Source: DTU013 sp964490975
GTDB taxonomy: Bacteria; Bacillota; Clostridia; Acetivibrionales; DTU013
NCBI GenBank assembly: GCA_964490975.1
Contig: CAZBEQ010000002.1
Span: 62,001 to 126,000 of the forward strand
Length of the DNA: 64,000 nucleotides
Direction: 5' to 3'
The notes beneath the pieces are model-generated. The model was not told the DNA's origin and searched no databases. It was given only the letters and a program-made list of their open reading frames with translations. A program made the translations under genes and the position numbers. Below, piece by piece: positions 45,231 through 53,506 of the stretch; within the stretch, counting starts at the first letter, position 1, and every line of letters begins with the position of its first letter.

Positions 45231-45400
45231 AATCCCTCCTGTATTGCACACTGCCTGTAAGCCTGCTGCTGTTATTCCCAAGCTTTAAAAAAGCAATGCA
45301 AACAATTATACGTTAAATACTTTTAAATGTTTTATCTATCAATAATTTTTTATTCACAAAATGTGAACAATACTGACATAATAATTTATTGGAGGATTTT

Positions 45401-45607
45401 ATGCAAGCAACCTTTACAGTACCCTCGGTCACCTGCAGTATATGCTCCGGCCGTATCAGGAACGAGCTGGGCGGCATGGAAGGAATCCAGGGTGTCGATG
45501 TGGATCTGAAAATACAGTCTGTAAAAGTATCCTACGATCCTGAGCTTCGCAAACCCGGTGATATAAGTAAAAAAATTGCGGAGATGGGCTACGAAGTTAT
45601 ACCGTAG
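45401..45607 (+). CDS. Heavy-metal-associated (HMA) copper chaperone-like protein
   Basis: A 68-residue ferredoxin-like HMA domain. The metal site is TCSIC (the CxxC of MxCxxC proteins, here VTCSICSGRI), with a second beta strand VKVSYDPELRKPGDI. The start at 45401 has GGAGGATTTT. Proteins of this size carry Cu(I) or other soft metals to P-type ATPases. No ATPase or copper regulator is adjacent. Divergent from the AAA gene. Confidence 0.9.
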   Translation: MQATFTVPSVTCSICSGRIRNELGGMEGIQGVDVDLKIQSVKVSYDPELRKPGDISKKIAEMGYEVIP

Positions 45608-45676
45608 AAGCTCTGGAAAGCCGGACTGGTCCACTCCTGCCCGCCCGGCTCCTTTCAGAGTACGCCCGTATAACTG

Positions 45677-46363
45677 TTATTCAAGGATTCGGCTCTTTCT
45701 TATAGATTTAATGATCGCTTCCTCCTGATTCTTTATATGGCTTTGAGCAAATTGCATTGCCGCACCTGAATCCCTTGTTATTATTGCATCATATATCTCG
45801 TTATGCTCCTTGATCAAATCCCTGGTGCTGCTGTAGTCCTTTATATATATGACCCTGAACCTCTGTATCTGTTCTCTTAGATTGTTGGATATCTGTATTA
45901 GCTTGTCGTTCCTTGACGAACGGTAAATTATATCGTGAAACTCTGCATCTTTCTTGATCGATCCCTGCAGATTTTCCTTCTCCACATAATTGACGAACTG
46001 GCTATGCACATGCTTCAGTTCCTTGATCTCATCATCACTGATACGTGATGCCGACAGCGATGATGCCAGCCCGTCCAGCGTAGCGCGCACCTCAAGCACA
46101 TCCATAATGTCCTTTACCGATAGGTCGGCAATATGAGCTCCCTTCCTGGGCAGCATTTCTACAAGTCCTTCAAGCTCCAGCTTTCGTATAGCCTCACGCA
46201 CAGGTGTCCTGCTAACGCCCATTTTCTCCGCAAGCTGGACCTCCATTAGTCTTTCGCCCGGTTTAAGCTCACCAACTATGATCGCTTCTCTCAGTGTATC
46301 AAATATTACATCCCTAAGCGGTTTATAATCATTCAAATTTACTTTTGTAAGCTTCCCTGCCAT
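45677..46363 (-). CDS. GntR/FadR-family regulator with FCD domain
   Basis: A 228-residue protein: GntR winged helix at 10-75 (LKPGERLMEVQLAEKMGVSRTPVREAIRKLE), then an all-helical FCD domain (about 85-215) with the metal-binding Asp/His positions (FHDIIYRSSRN, IKEHNEIYDAI). FCD regulators bind small organic acids. It neighbours ispE by 46 bp. A candidate FadR-type dyad precedes nifJ elsewhere in the window (57164-57180); a link is only a hypothesis. Confidence 0.92.
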   Translation of the reverse strand: MAGKLTKVNLNDYKPLRDVIFDTLREAIIVGELKPGERLMEVQLAEKMGVSRTPVREAIRKLELEGLVEMLPRKGAHIADLSVKDIMDVLEVRATLDGLASSLSASRISDDEIKELKHVHSQFVNYVEKENLQGSIKKDAEFHDIIYRSSRNDKLIQISNNLREQIQRFRVIYIKDYSSTRDLIKEHNEIYDAIITRDSGAAMQFAQSHIKNQEEAIIKSIRKSRILE

Positions 46364-46409
46364 TTATTGCGCATCTCCTTTATAATGATCTATTTGTTTT
46401 ATTTAAAGT

Positions 46410-47270
46410 TCATATCGTTCTTGTAATAATACACCGCCAGTCGCTGTGGAAGGATAAGGTGTCATGTGCTGCCTGAGCTGCGGCTGTGTCCATGAAAAGT
46501 CCAAAAACAGTCGGGCCGCTCCCACTCATCATACTGCCTGCAGCACCTGACTGCGCCATGCACTTCTTCGCCTGTCCAACCACTTCGTGCCTGCCTATCG
46601 TCACAAGCTCCAGCACATTTTTCATATTACCTGCAACAGCCCTAATATCCCTGCGTTGCAGTGCATCTATCAACAAATCTGTATCAGGTCTGTCCTCATC
46701 TTTGATATCCGATAAACTCAGGTTTTTGAAGACCCACGGAGTCGATACTCCTATGTTGGGTTTTATTAGTACAGTATCAACGCCAGTGAAAGCAGGCAGG
46801 TCTGTCAGGATCTCACCGATCCCCTCCGCCAGCCTTGTCCCTCCTTCGATACAGTAAGGTACATCCGCCCCAATCTGTTTTCCAAGCTTCCTCAGTTCAT
46901 CATTTCCAAGTCCCAGTTCAAACATTTCATTCATGCCCCTGAGTATAGCGGCAGCGTCCGCGCTTCCTCCGGCAAGGCCGGCAGCAACCGGTATGCGCTT
47001 GATTATGCTGATATGCAGACCATTCTTTATCCCAAAGGTACGCTTCATCAGCTCCGCCGCTTTCCAGGCTGTATTGCTGCGATCCTCCGGTACCCATTTG
47101 CTGTCGCATTCAATACTTATATCATCTCCGGATGATCCAAGACACACGGTATCATGGAGCTCCAAAGTCTGCATCAGCATTTTCAGTTCGTGATAGCCAT
47201 CTTCTCTTTTCCGTAGTACATCCAATGAAATATTAATTTTTGCATAGGCTGGTATTTCCAGGTAATCCAT
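46410..47270 (-). CDS. ispE: 4-diphosphocytidyl-2-C-methyl-D-erythritol kinase
   Basis: GHMP kinase of the MEP isoprenoid pathway, phosphorylating CDP-methylerythritol. 286 residues from ATG 47270 (GAGG at seven bases; the TTG at 47282 overlaps that site). Motifs: AYAKINISLDVLRKREDGYHEL, the phosphate loop PVAAGLAGGSADAAA near residue 95, and GSGPTVFGLF near the C-terminus. Upstream of the GntR gene on the same strand, as in several clostridia. Confidence 0.96.
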   Translation of the reverse strand: MDYLEIPAYAKINISLDVLRKREDGYHELKMLMQTLELHDTVCLGSSGDDISIECDSKWVPEDRSNTAWKAAELMKRTFGIKNGLHISIIKRIPVAAGLAGGSADAAAILRGMNEMFELGLGNDELRKLGKQIGADVPYCIEGGTRLAEGIGEILTDLPAFTGVDTVLIKPNIGVSTPWVFKNLSLSDIKDEDRPDTDLLIDALQRRDIRAVAGNMKNVLELVTIGRHEVVGQAKKCMAQSGAAGSMMSGSGPTVFGLFMDTAAAQAAHDTLSFHSDWRCIITRTI

Positions 47271-47336
47271 TGCTAGCCTCAACCTGTGATAAATTTAAGT
47301 ATATTATATACAAAGAACATTGCATTTACAATAAAA

Positions 47337-47366
47337 AGTGCCTAAAATCATATATTTTCAGGCACT
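47337..47366 (-). terminator. Terminator of the SPOCS/LysM gene
   Basis: AGTGCCTgAAAAT ... ATTTTAGGCACT then TTTTTATTG on the minus strand, 39 bp past the stop. Confidence 0.8.
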
Positions 47367-47404
47367 CAAAGAGTTAATATTATTTAAATTAAATACAGAA
47401 AATA

Positions 47405-48970
47405 TTACATTTTTTTCATTATGATTATCTGGCTCCCGGGCACAGGATCTTCATTCTCATCAATACCATTGCTCCTGATGAGCTCGCTGACCGTCGTATA
47501 ATATCTCTTTGCTATCTTCCAGAGGTTATCACCCGGCTGTGTAAAGTAAATCGTTACACTCGGCTGGCTGGCCATCCTTTCGTCATCAGAGGGCTGTTCA
47601 GCTGCTTTTATAATTACCGGCACACTGACCTGCTTGCCGACTCTCGTCTTCACGCCGACAAGCAGCCGTACCTCGATATCTCTTGAATTGAGTATACTGT
47701 AGCTGTAATGGTCAATATCCATTTCGACATCAAGAGACATTCCCTCCCTGACGCCTTTCACCTCTATTACCTGGCTGAACGGGATCTCACGTTCAATACA
47801 GTAAACCGGTTTTTCCTCGTTGGCTGCAAGGTAGAGCACATTACATACCGCAACACCTTCAACAGCTATACGGTCATCGAATATTTCACTGGAGGAAAGT
47901 GAAAGTCTGCCAATAATGTTAAACAACTCCGATATATCCGGGGCGCCCTCATCCATCTCAATGTTTTCCTTGAGTGTCAGCTGGCTTAGATTCTCTGTTA
48001 CAAGCTCTTCAAGCATCAGCTGATCCTTCTCGAAACTCACTCTGGAGCCGGGATTATATGCATCATCAACAATTTCTATTTCCTTCCTGCCACAGCTCTG
48101 TGCGTAGATGCTAAGCTCTGCTTCACATTTGAGCTTTCTGAGTTCGCCGTCGCCATCCTCATCCGCTTCAAAGTTCATTTCTCCCAAGGCAATATCAACA
48201 TCGCAGGAGCAATCGTCATTTGCACCGGGCATATTGATCATCTGGGCAAATGGTATCTCATGTTCCATAAACTGAATACTCCGACTTTCATCATCGCCGA
48301 TATAAAGCGTGGAAACATTCAACTCGCCCTTGACGATTATCTTATCATCGCCTGCCTTAAATTCCTTGCCGGCAATTTTTACATCATTCCTTAGTATTTC
48401 CAGAATAGCCGGCTTTCCGGCAGGTATATCGGCGATCTCTTTGACATCGCATTCTGCCTTGCTGTTGCCAATATATGAATTAATATTTATAGTGTTTCTA
48501 AGTATCTGTATTCCTTCTGATCCTTCAAAGTCTTTTGTAATATACTGTTCAAGCTGTTCAGAAACTCTCGCGGACAGACTGACAATGGCTTTTACATTAA
48601 CCTTTCTGCTGTTTAGTATCTCGTATTCCATGTGTTCAATATCACACTTTACCCTGCATTGCATACCCTGCCTGGTATCTGGTATATCCATCCCATATTG
48701 GAATCCTGTAGTGGTTTTTATGCTTTTCACAGGTTGATCGGGATCATCCGAAACATACAGGATCTTGTATCTGACCATACCGTTGATCAGTACCTTTCCT
48801 GCCGCAGTATCGGCACCGCTTATCCAGGCATCTCCATCGAGCAGCAATATGCGCGCAATGTCCGGCTTTATATCCGGTACTATGATATCATTTTCAACTA
48901 TAGTCTGCGTAGAATCCTCACCTATAGGTCGATTAAGCCTTACGGCCTCTTTTAACAATTCCAGAGACAT
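47405..48970 (-). CDS. SPOCS (DUF3794) protein with C-terminal LysM
   Basis: 521 residues from ATG 48970 behind GGGGGAGGATTTCAA. Three DUF3794/SPOCS-type beta modules (about 20-135, 160-290, 320-440) show the recurring VKGVREGMSLDVEMDIDHYSYSILNSRDIEVRLLV-like ending, cited here only as residues 405-440. A LysM domain ends the protein (YFTQPGDNLWKIAKRYY). SPOCS proteins are spore-coat or sporulation-associated in clostridia; LysM binds peptidoglycan. Separately transcribed from ispE, given the terminator. Confidence 0.88.
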   Translation of the reverse strand: MSLELLKEAVRLNRPIGEDSTQTIVENDIIVPDIKPDIARILLLDGDAWISGADTAAGKVLINGMVRYKILYVSDDPDQPVKSIKTTTGFQYGMDIPDTRQGMQCRVKCDIEHMEYEILNSRKVNVKAIVSLSARVSEQLEQYITKDFEGSEGIQILRNTININSYIGNSKAECDVKEIADIPAGKPAILEILRNDVKIAGKEFKAGDDKIIVKGELNVSTLYIGDDESRSIQFMEHEIPFAQMINMPGANDDCSCDVDIALGEMNFEADEDGDGELRKLKCEAELSIYAQSCGRKEIEIVDDAYNPGSRVSFEKDQLMLEELVTENLSQLTLKENIEMDEGAPDISELFNIIGRLSLSSSEIFDDRIAVEGVAVCNVLYLAANEEKPVYCIEREIPFSQVIEVKGVREGMSLDVEMDIDHYSYSILNSRDIEVRLLVGVKTRVGKQVSVPVIIKAAEQPSDDERMASQPSVTIYFTQPGDNLWKIAKRYYTTVSELIRSNGIDENEDPVPGSQIIIMKKM

Positions 48971-49091
48971 TTGAAATCCTCCCCCCGCATAACAGCATGC
49001 ATATATCCTCTCTAAATGTATATTGACAAGACCTATCAAATATTACTGAAAAAATGTGATAAGCAATTGCATTCCGGCACCTGATAAGCGA

Positions 49092-49122
49092 AAACGGCCC
49101 GATCTCATGATCGGGCCGTTTA
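49092..49122 (-). terminator. Terminator of veg
   Basis: A perfect 13-bp stem AAACGGCCCGATC/GATCGGGCCGTTT with loop TCAT, followed on the minus strand by TTCGC. Some 33 bp past the veg stop. Confidence 0.85.
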
Positions 49123-49154
49123 AAGGCTATTATGATTTTTTCTCTATCACCATG

Positions 49155-49421
49155 TCAACTGACCAGTATACGTTTATCATCCTTGCAAATAACCAGTTCC
49201 ACTGCCTTTGTAAGTACATCCGTATAGCTGTAGGAAACTCTCCTTGTTGTCTCATATTCATTCTCAAACTTGATGATGAAGATGCTGGGATATGAGTTCT
49301 CGATTACTCCTTCTTTAATAAAAGCCTTCTTTCTGCCTTTATTAGCTTTAAGTTGAACTTTTTCGCCAATGCAGGTCTCAATGTTCTTCTTTATTTGAAA
49401 CAGGTCACTCTTTTCAGCCAT
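49155..49421 (-). CDS. veg: Veg protein (biofilm/sporulation-linked small protein)
   Basis: An 88-residue protein with the Veg/DUF1021 pattern: KKNIETCIGEKVQLKANKGRKK, then VIENSYPSIFIIKF and SYSYTDVLTKAVEL. Veg is conserved in Firmicutes, made at high level, and affects biofilm matrix expression in Bacillus. In keeping with that, two consensus sigma-A promoters lie upstream. It is located between yabG and the SPOCS gene, close to the Bacillus order yabG-veg-ispE. Confidence 0.93.
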   Translation of the reverse strand: MAEKSDLFQIKKNIETCIGEKVQLKANKGRKKAFIKEGVIENSYPSIFIIKFENEYETTRRVSYSYTDVLTKAVELVICKDDKRILVS

Positions 49422-49448
49422 TGAATCACCTCATCTTCTGTTTTAAAT

Positions 49449-49477
49449 ATTATATCACAAAACACATAGCTTGTCAA
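49449..49477 (-). promoter_or_regulatory. veg promoter P2 (proximal)
   Basis: Minus strand TTGACA (49472-49477), 17-bp spacer, TATAAT (49449-49454): an exact consensus sigma-A promoter 28 bp before the start codon. Confidence 0.9.
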
Positions 49478-49489
49478 AAAAAATTAAAT

Positions 49490-49519
49490 ATTATAACAAG
49501 GGAAATTTAATTGTGTCAA
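49490..49519 (-). promoter_or_regulatory. veg promoter P1 (distal)
   Basis: Minus strand TTGACA (49514-49519), 18-bp spacer, TATAAT (49490-49495). A second exact consensus promoter 42 bp upstream of P2. Confidence 0.85.
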
Positions 49520-49547
49520 GTGTTTTTTTTAAAAAGCTCAAAACCAC

Positions 49548-50447
49548 TTAATGGTAGGGTTCGTTCGGGTAACCTACACGGTACTTTCCCCTAGTTTGAA
49601 CTCCACCGATACCAGTCTTCCCAGTTATAGTATTTTCTATTACATCCTCTGCATCCAAAATTTTTTCAATGCTTGTAAACGCCACTTTCTGGCACACTCT
49701 TACCGGGTCAAGGGCATGTATCAGGTCTCTGAAGGGAGCGCTCGCATAATTGGCGCCTGCATTGATTATTTCCTTGTAAAGCGACTGGCAGGCGCCAGCA
49801 AAAATAACAAGTCCGTCCATATCACTGTTGAACCTTCTGGCTTCCCTTACAGCCTCAATAAAATATCTGGATGTCCTATATGATGCAAGGTTTGTGTAAC
49901 TATCCTGCCCCTTTATAAAGCCATCATGACCGGTGAGCACCAATATATCCGGCCGGTGTTGCGCCAACAGCTCCCCCACCTTCCTCGGCTGGTCTTTTTC
50001 CGGTACATATTCTCCGATAACCTCGATACCCAGTTTTTTATATTCTTCAATACAATTCTCAAGATAATCCTTATCTCCATCCAAGTGGAGTACCTTACCC
50101 GGTCTCTTTATCTTTTCCGTTTCATCATTTGAAGTATCTCTATAAAGTGTTTTTTTTCTGTAGCCCCTGTATTGGGGTAGCGAATAATTGGCATACCTCG
50201 CCGCAAGTCTCTGGTCACCAAAGCATTCCTCAGCCTTTCTGAAACATTTCTCCCTGTATTCTCTCACCCTGTTCTCAGGCTGCAGTTCCAGGTCGGACTC
50301 AGGTGCATCAGCCTCTATCCTGTAGCTGATGCCTTTGAGAGTGATGATTCTTTCACTGCCGGCTTGCGTAATATTGACTATCTTAAAAAAAACATCATAT
50401 CCGTAGGACTTTCTGGCAACGATATCGCCAACTTTTAGATCGCTCAT
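49548..50447 (-). CDS. yabG: Sporulation-specific protease YabG
   Basis: A 299-residue protein of the U57 family that processes spore-coat and cortex proteins late in sporulation. N-terminal KOW-like stretch (VGDIVARKSYGYDVFFKIV), then VLHLDGDKDYLENCIEEYKKL and DILVLTGHDGF with the family's conserved HDG. The region FAGACQS contains a cysteine likely in the active site. Encoded upstream of veg; the short gap and separate promoters argue for independent control. Confidence 0.95.
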   Translation of the reverse strand: MSDLKVGDIVARKSYGYDVFFKIVNITQAGSERIITLKGISYRIEADAPESDLELQPENRVREYREKCFRKAEECFGDQRLAARYANYSLPQYRGYRKKTLYRDTSNDETEKIKRPGKVLHLDGDKDYLENCIEEYKKLGIEVIGEYVPEKDQPRKVGELLAQHRPDILVLTGHDGFIKGQDSYTNLASYRTSRYFIEAVREARRFNSDMDGLVIFAGACQSLYKEIINAGANYASAPFRDLIHALDPVRVCQKVAFTSIEKILDAEDVIENTITGKTGIGGVQTRGKYRVGYPNEPYH

Positions 50448-50633
50448 CTAATCACCACCTATGCTGTTTTCTTTTATCGCAACTGCAAAAATACATACAG
50501 CTCCTGCTTCATAATATGCAGACAAATGTATTTATGTTAAAGTGATACCAGCGGCATTTTCTATTGTCTAACCACAATCGGGAAGGTATAATAGTTATTG
50601 CTACAGATCTCTACAGGAAAGGTTGATCAAATA

Positions 50634-52304
50634 ATGCTGACCGATATCGAAATAGCACAGCAGTGTACAATGAAACCGATCACAGAAATTGCAGCAGGAT
50701 TAGGCATCAGTGCTGAAGAACTTGAATTATACGGGAAATATAAGGCAAAGCTGTCCCCTGAGCTCTGGGAAAGAGTAAAGGACAGAAAGGATGGCAAGCT
50801 CATTCTGGTTACTGCTATAAACCCAACTCCCGCAGGCGAAGGGAAAACTACCACTACCGTCGGACTTGGACAAGCTATGTCAGCTATCGGCAAGAAAGCG
50901 ATAATCGCCCTCAGAGAGCCGTCTCTGGGACCTGTAATGGGTATTAAGGGAGGCGCTGCAGGCGGCGGCTATTCACAGGTCGTGCCCATGGAAGATATCA
51001 ACCTCCACTTCACCGGTGATATGCATGCAATTACTGCCGCCAACAACCTTCTGTCGGCGGCAATAGACAATCACATACAGCAGGGCAATGAGCTCGGTAT
51101 AGACCCCAGGCAGATAGCCTGGAAGAGAGCTATGGATATGAATGACAGGGCTTTGAGAAGCATCGTGATAGGCCTTGGAGGAAAGGCTAACGGCACTCCG
51201 AGAGAGGATGGCTTCGTTATAACCGTGGCATCAGAGGTAATGGCCATACTTTGTCTTGCAAGCGATGTCACAGATCTAAAGCAAAGACTTGGAAGAGTAA
51301 TCATAGGCTACAACTATTCCGGGGCGCCGGTGACAGCATCACAGCTCAAAGTTGAGGGTGCAATGACACTTCTTCTGAAGGATGCAATAAAGCCTAATCT
51401 CGTACAGACACTTGAAAATACTCCTGCATTGATGCACGGAGGCCCATTTGCCAACATAGCCCATGGCTGCAACAGCGTCAATGCCACAAAGCTGGCTTTG
51501 AAGCTTGCAGACTATGTCATTACGGAAGCCGGCTTCGGAGCTGATCTGGGCGCTGAAAAATTCTTTGATATAAAATGCAGATATGCGGGCTTCAAGCCTG
51601 ACGCAGTTGTCCTCGTAGCTACTATCAGGGCGCTTAAGTATAATGGTGGCGTAAAGAAGGAGAACCTGAAGCAGGAGGATCTGAACGCCTTGAAGCTTGG
51701 CTTTTCTAATCTCGAAAAGCATATTGAGAATCTCGGCAAATTTGGAGTGCCGGTAATTGTAGCTATAAACCACTTTGATACCGATACAGAGGCTGAAGTG
51801 GAGTTTGTTAGAAATAAGTGTAGCAGCAGCAATACCAACGTAGCATTTTCTCAGGTTTTTGCAAAGGGAAGCGAAGGCGGAAGGGAGCTGGCAGAAAAGC
51901 TGGTAGGCCTGATAGGCGGCACCCCTTCACAATTCAAACTATTATATGATGCCAAAGCGCCTGTAAAACAGAAAATCGAGAAGATCGTAAAAGATATATA
52001 CGGAGCAAAGGGAGTTGTATATTCACCTTCTGCAGACAAGATGATAAAAAAGCTTGAGGATATGAGTCTGGACGGATTGCCGATCTGCATGGCTAAAACC
52101 CAGTATTCTCTTTCTGATAATCCAAATCTGCTTGGCAGGCCCGAAAACTTCGAGATAAATGTCAGGGAGATAAAGGTTTCGGCCGGCGCCGGCTTTATTG
52201 TAGCTATGACCGGTGAGATCATGACCATGCCGGGACTGCCCAAGGTACCGTCTGCGGAAAAAATAGATATTGATGAAAAAGGAATTATTACCGGATTGTT
52301 CTGA
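50634..52304 (+). CDS. fhs: Formate-tetrahydrofolate ligase
   Basis: ATP-dependent formation of 10-formyl-THF from formate, an entry to one-carbon metabolism and the methyl branch of the Wood-Ljungdahl pathway. 556 residues from ATG 50634 (upstream TTG/ATG extension has no family match). The P-loop is TPAGEGKTTTTVG (about 63-75), followed by REPSLGPVMGIKGGAAGGGY and AITAANNLL. A weak AGGAAAGG ribosome site is 12-17 bases upstream. No other Wood-Ljungdahl gene is in the window, so acetogenesis is not implied. Confidence 0.97.
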   Translation: MLTDIEIAQQCTMKPITEIAAGLGISAEELELYGKYKAKLSPELWERVKDRKDGKLILVTAINPTPAGEGKTTTTVGLGQAMSAIGKKAIIALREPSLGPVMGIKGGAAGGGYSQVVPMEDINLHFTGDMHAITAANNLLSAAIDNHIQQGNELGIDPRQIAWKRAMDMNDRALRSIVIGLGGKANGTPREDGFVITVASEVMAILCLASDVTDLKQRLGRVIIGYNYSGAPVTASQLKVEGAMTLLLKDAIKPNLVQTLENTPALMHGGPFANIAHGCNSVNATKLALKLADYVITEAGFGADLGAEKFFDIKCRYAGFKPDAVVLVATIRALKYNGGVKKENLKQEDLNALKLGFSNLEKHIENLGKFGVPVIVAINHFDTDTEAEVEFVRNKCSSSNTNVAFSQVFAKGSEGGRELAEKLVGLIGGTPSQFKLLYDAKAPVKQKIEKIVKDIYGAKGVVYSPSADKMIKKLEDMSLDGLPICMAKTQYSLSDNPNLLGRPENFEINVREIKVSAGAGFIVAMTGEIMTMPGLPKVPSAEKIDIDEKGIITGLF

Positions 52305-52313
52305 TAATGTGGG

Positions 52314-52339
52314 GGCGGTAGGGTAATTTCCCTACCGCC
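52314..52339. terminator. Bidirectional terminator between fhs and the cotS-like gene
   Basis: A perfect 10-bp stem GGCGGTAGGG/CCCTACCGCC with loop TAATTT between convergent genes. Confidence 0.75.
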
Positions 52340-52345
52340 TCATGT

Positions 52346-53335
52346 TTAAAGGTATGTCCTGCAATAGACTTTAATAAATGCCTCAAAAGGCCCTATCTCA
52401 TCTATTACCTCCTGGAGTCTTGTGACATAGCTATTTTCAGACCAACTTCGCCTGCTGTTGTAGTATCGGTTTACTACCCGCCAGAATTTCTGTGGAAATT
52501 GAAGTATTATTTTCATTACCTCCAGTTCTTCTCTGCTCAAAGGTGCTACACCGCTGTATGAATCAATCATAATACCGGTTTTCGTAATATCCCACTCACA
52601 CTTGCGCATTTTTCGCCTTATTAGATTTGCCACATCATACACTCTAAGTTCATAACAGCAGTAATCAAAATTAATGACTGTCACCTGTCCATCGTCAAGA
52701 ACAATATTGTGATGGGTATAATCATGATGGCAGAAGGATTTTTCTTCTGCCGCTCTTGCTGCCAGTTCACTATAGCAAGACGCTGCAAGCTCGACTGCTG
52801 ATGTTTCTCCGATACCGATAAAATGGTCAGCATACTGCAAAAAAAGTTGGTCAAATCTTCCATTGCCTTTTTTGGCCTGCTTCCTCATCTTTTTAATATC
52901 CTCAAGGCGCTTTGTAAAGTATCCTGGAAGCTTACCCAGTTCATTTTGTACCTTGCAGCCTTCGGGAGCGGTATAGCCGATAGAAGCCTTATGAATCCCG
53001 GCCAGCGCTGCTGCCGCCTTTCCCAGATCTAAATCACTGTCAAAATTGCTCTCACGGCCTTCTGCAAAATCAGTCAGAGCATAGAGACTGTTATTAAAAT
53101 AAAAACAGGGCTCAAACGAGAAAGTAATCAGATACCGATCGACATTAGGAAACCCGTTCGCAACCAGGTGCTCTTTTGCTCCGTGCACAAATTTAAGCCT
53201 TTCAGGAGAAAAAGGTATTCTTCTGATCACCTTGCGTCCTTTGGAGGTCACTATAACGGACGTATCCTTATAAGCAATCACATTGCCGACGATCAGTCCA
53301 TAGTTATTCTCTATTTCTCTTTCTATTCCTTGCAT
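52346..53335 (-). CDS. CotS-family spore-coat kinase-like protein
   Basis: 329 residues from ATG 53335 (GGGGG at a good distance). Aminoglycoside-phosphotransferase fold: SFCHHDYTHHNIVLDDG (HxDxxxxN, catalytic Asp) and VTVINFDYCCYELRVYD, where the usual Mg-binding DFD/DFG is NFD. This is typical of the CotS/YtaA/YutH spore-coat group, whose members may be pseudokinases. It is convergent with fhs and expected in the mother cell under late sigma control (family knowledge). Confidence 0.88.
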   Translation of the reverse strand: MQGIEREIENNYGLIVGNVIAYKDTSVIVTSKGRKVIRRIPFSPERLKFVHGAKEHLVANGFPNVDRYLITFSFEPCFYFNNSLYALTDFAEGRESNFDSDLDLGKAAAALAGIHKASIGYTAPEGCKVQNELGKLPGYFTKRLEDIKKMRKQAKKGNGRFDQLFLQYADHFIGIGETSAVELAASCYSELAARAAEEKSFCHHDYTHHNIVLDDGQVTVINFDYCCYELRVYDVANLIRRKMRKCEWDITKTGIMIDSYSGVAPLSREELEVMKIILQFPQKFWRVVNRYYNSRRSWSENSYVTRLQEVIDEIGPFEAFIKVYCRTYL

Positions 53336-53443
53336 AGCATATCCCCCGCTCACATCAGGTATAAGAGCGATAACTCTGTACAGTTGCGAAACAATTAATT
53401 ATATGCCCCCAGGAGACTTTCTAGAAGAAACGCCAAAACAAAA

Positions 53444-53475
53444 CCGGCGGATGACCAGTTATGATCATCCGCCGG
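53444..53475 (-). terminator. Terminator of nifJ
   Basis: A perfect 11-bp stem CCGGCGGATGA/TCATCCGCCGG with a 10-nt loop, followed on the minus strand by TTTTGTTTTGG; 32 bp past the stop. Confidence 0.9.
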
Positions 53476-53506
53476 AAAATATTACAGCTAATAATTATTT
53501 TAGGGT

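Noticed and set aside
50634..52304. Wood-Ljungdahl acetogenesis locus
   Set aside because: Only fhs is present; one-carbon biosynthesis suffices to explain it.
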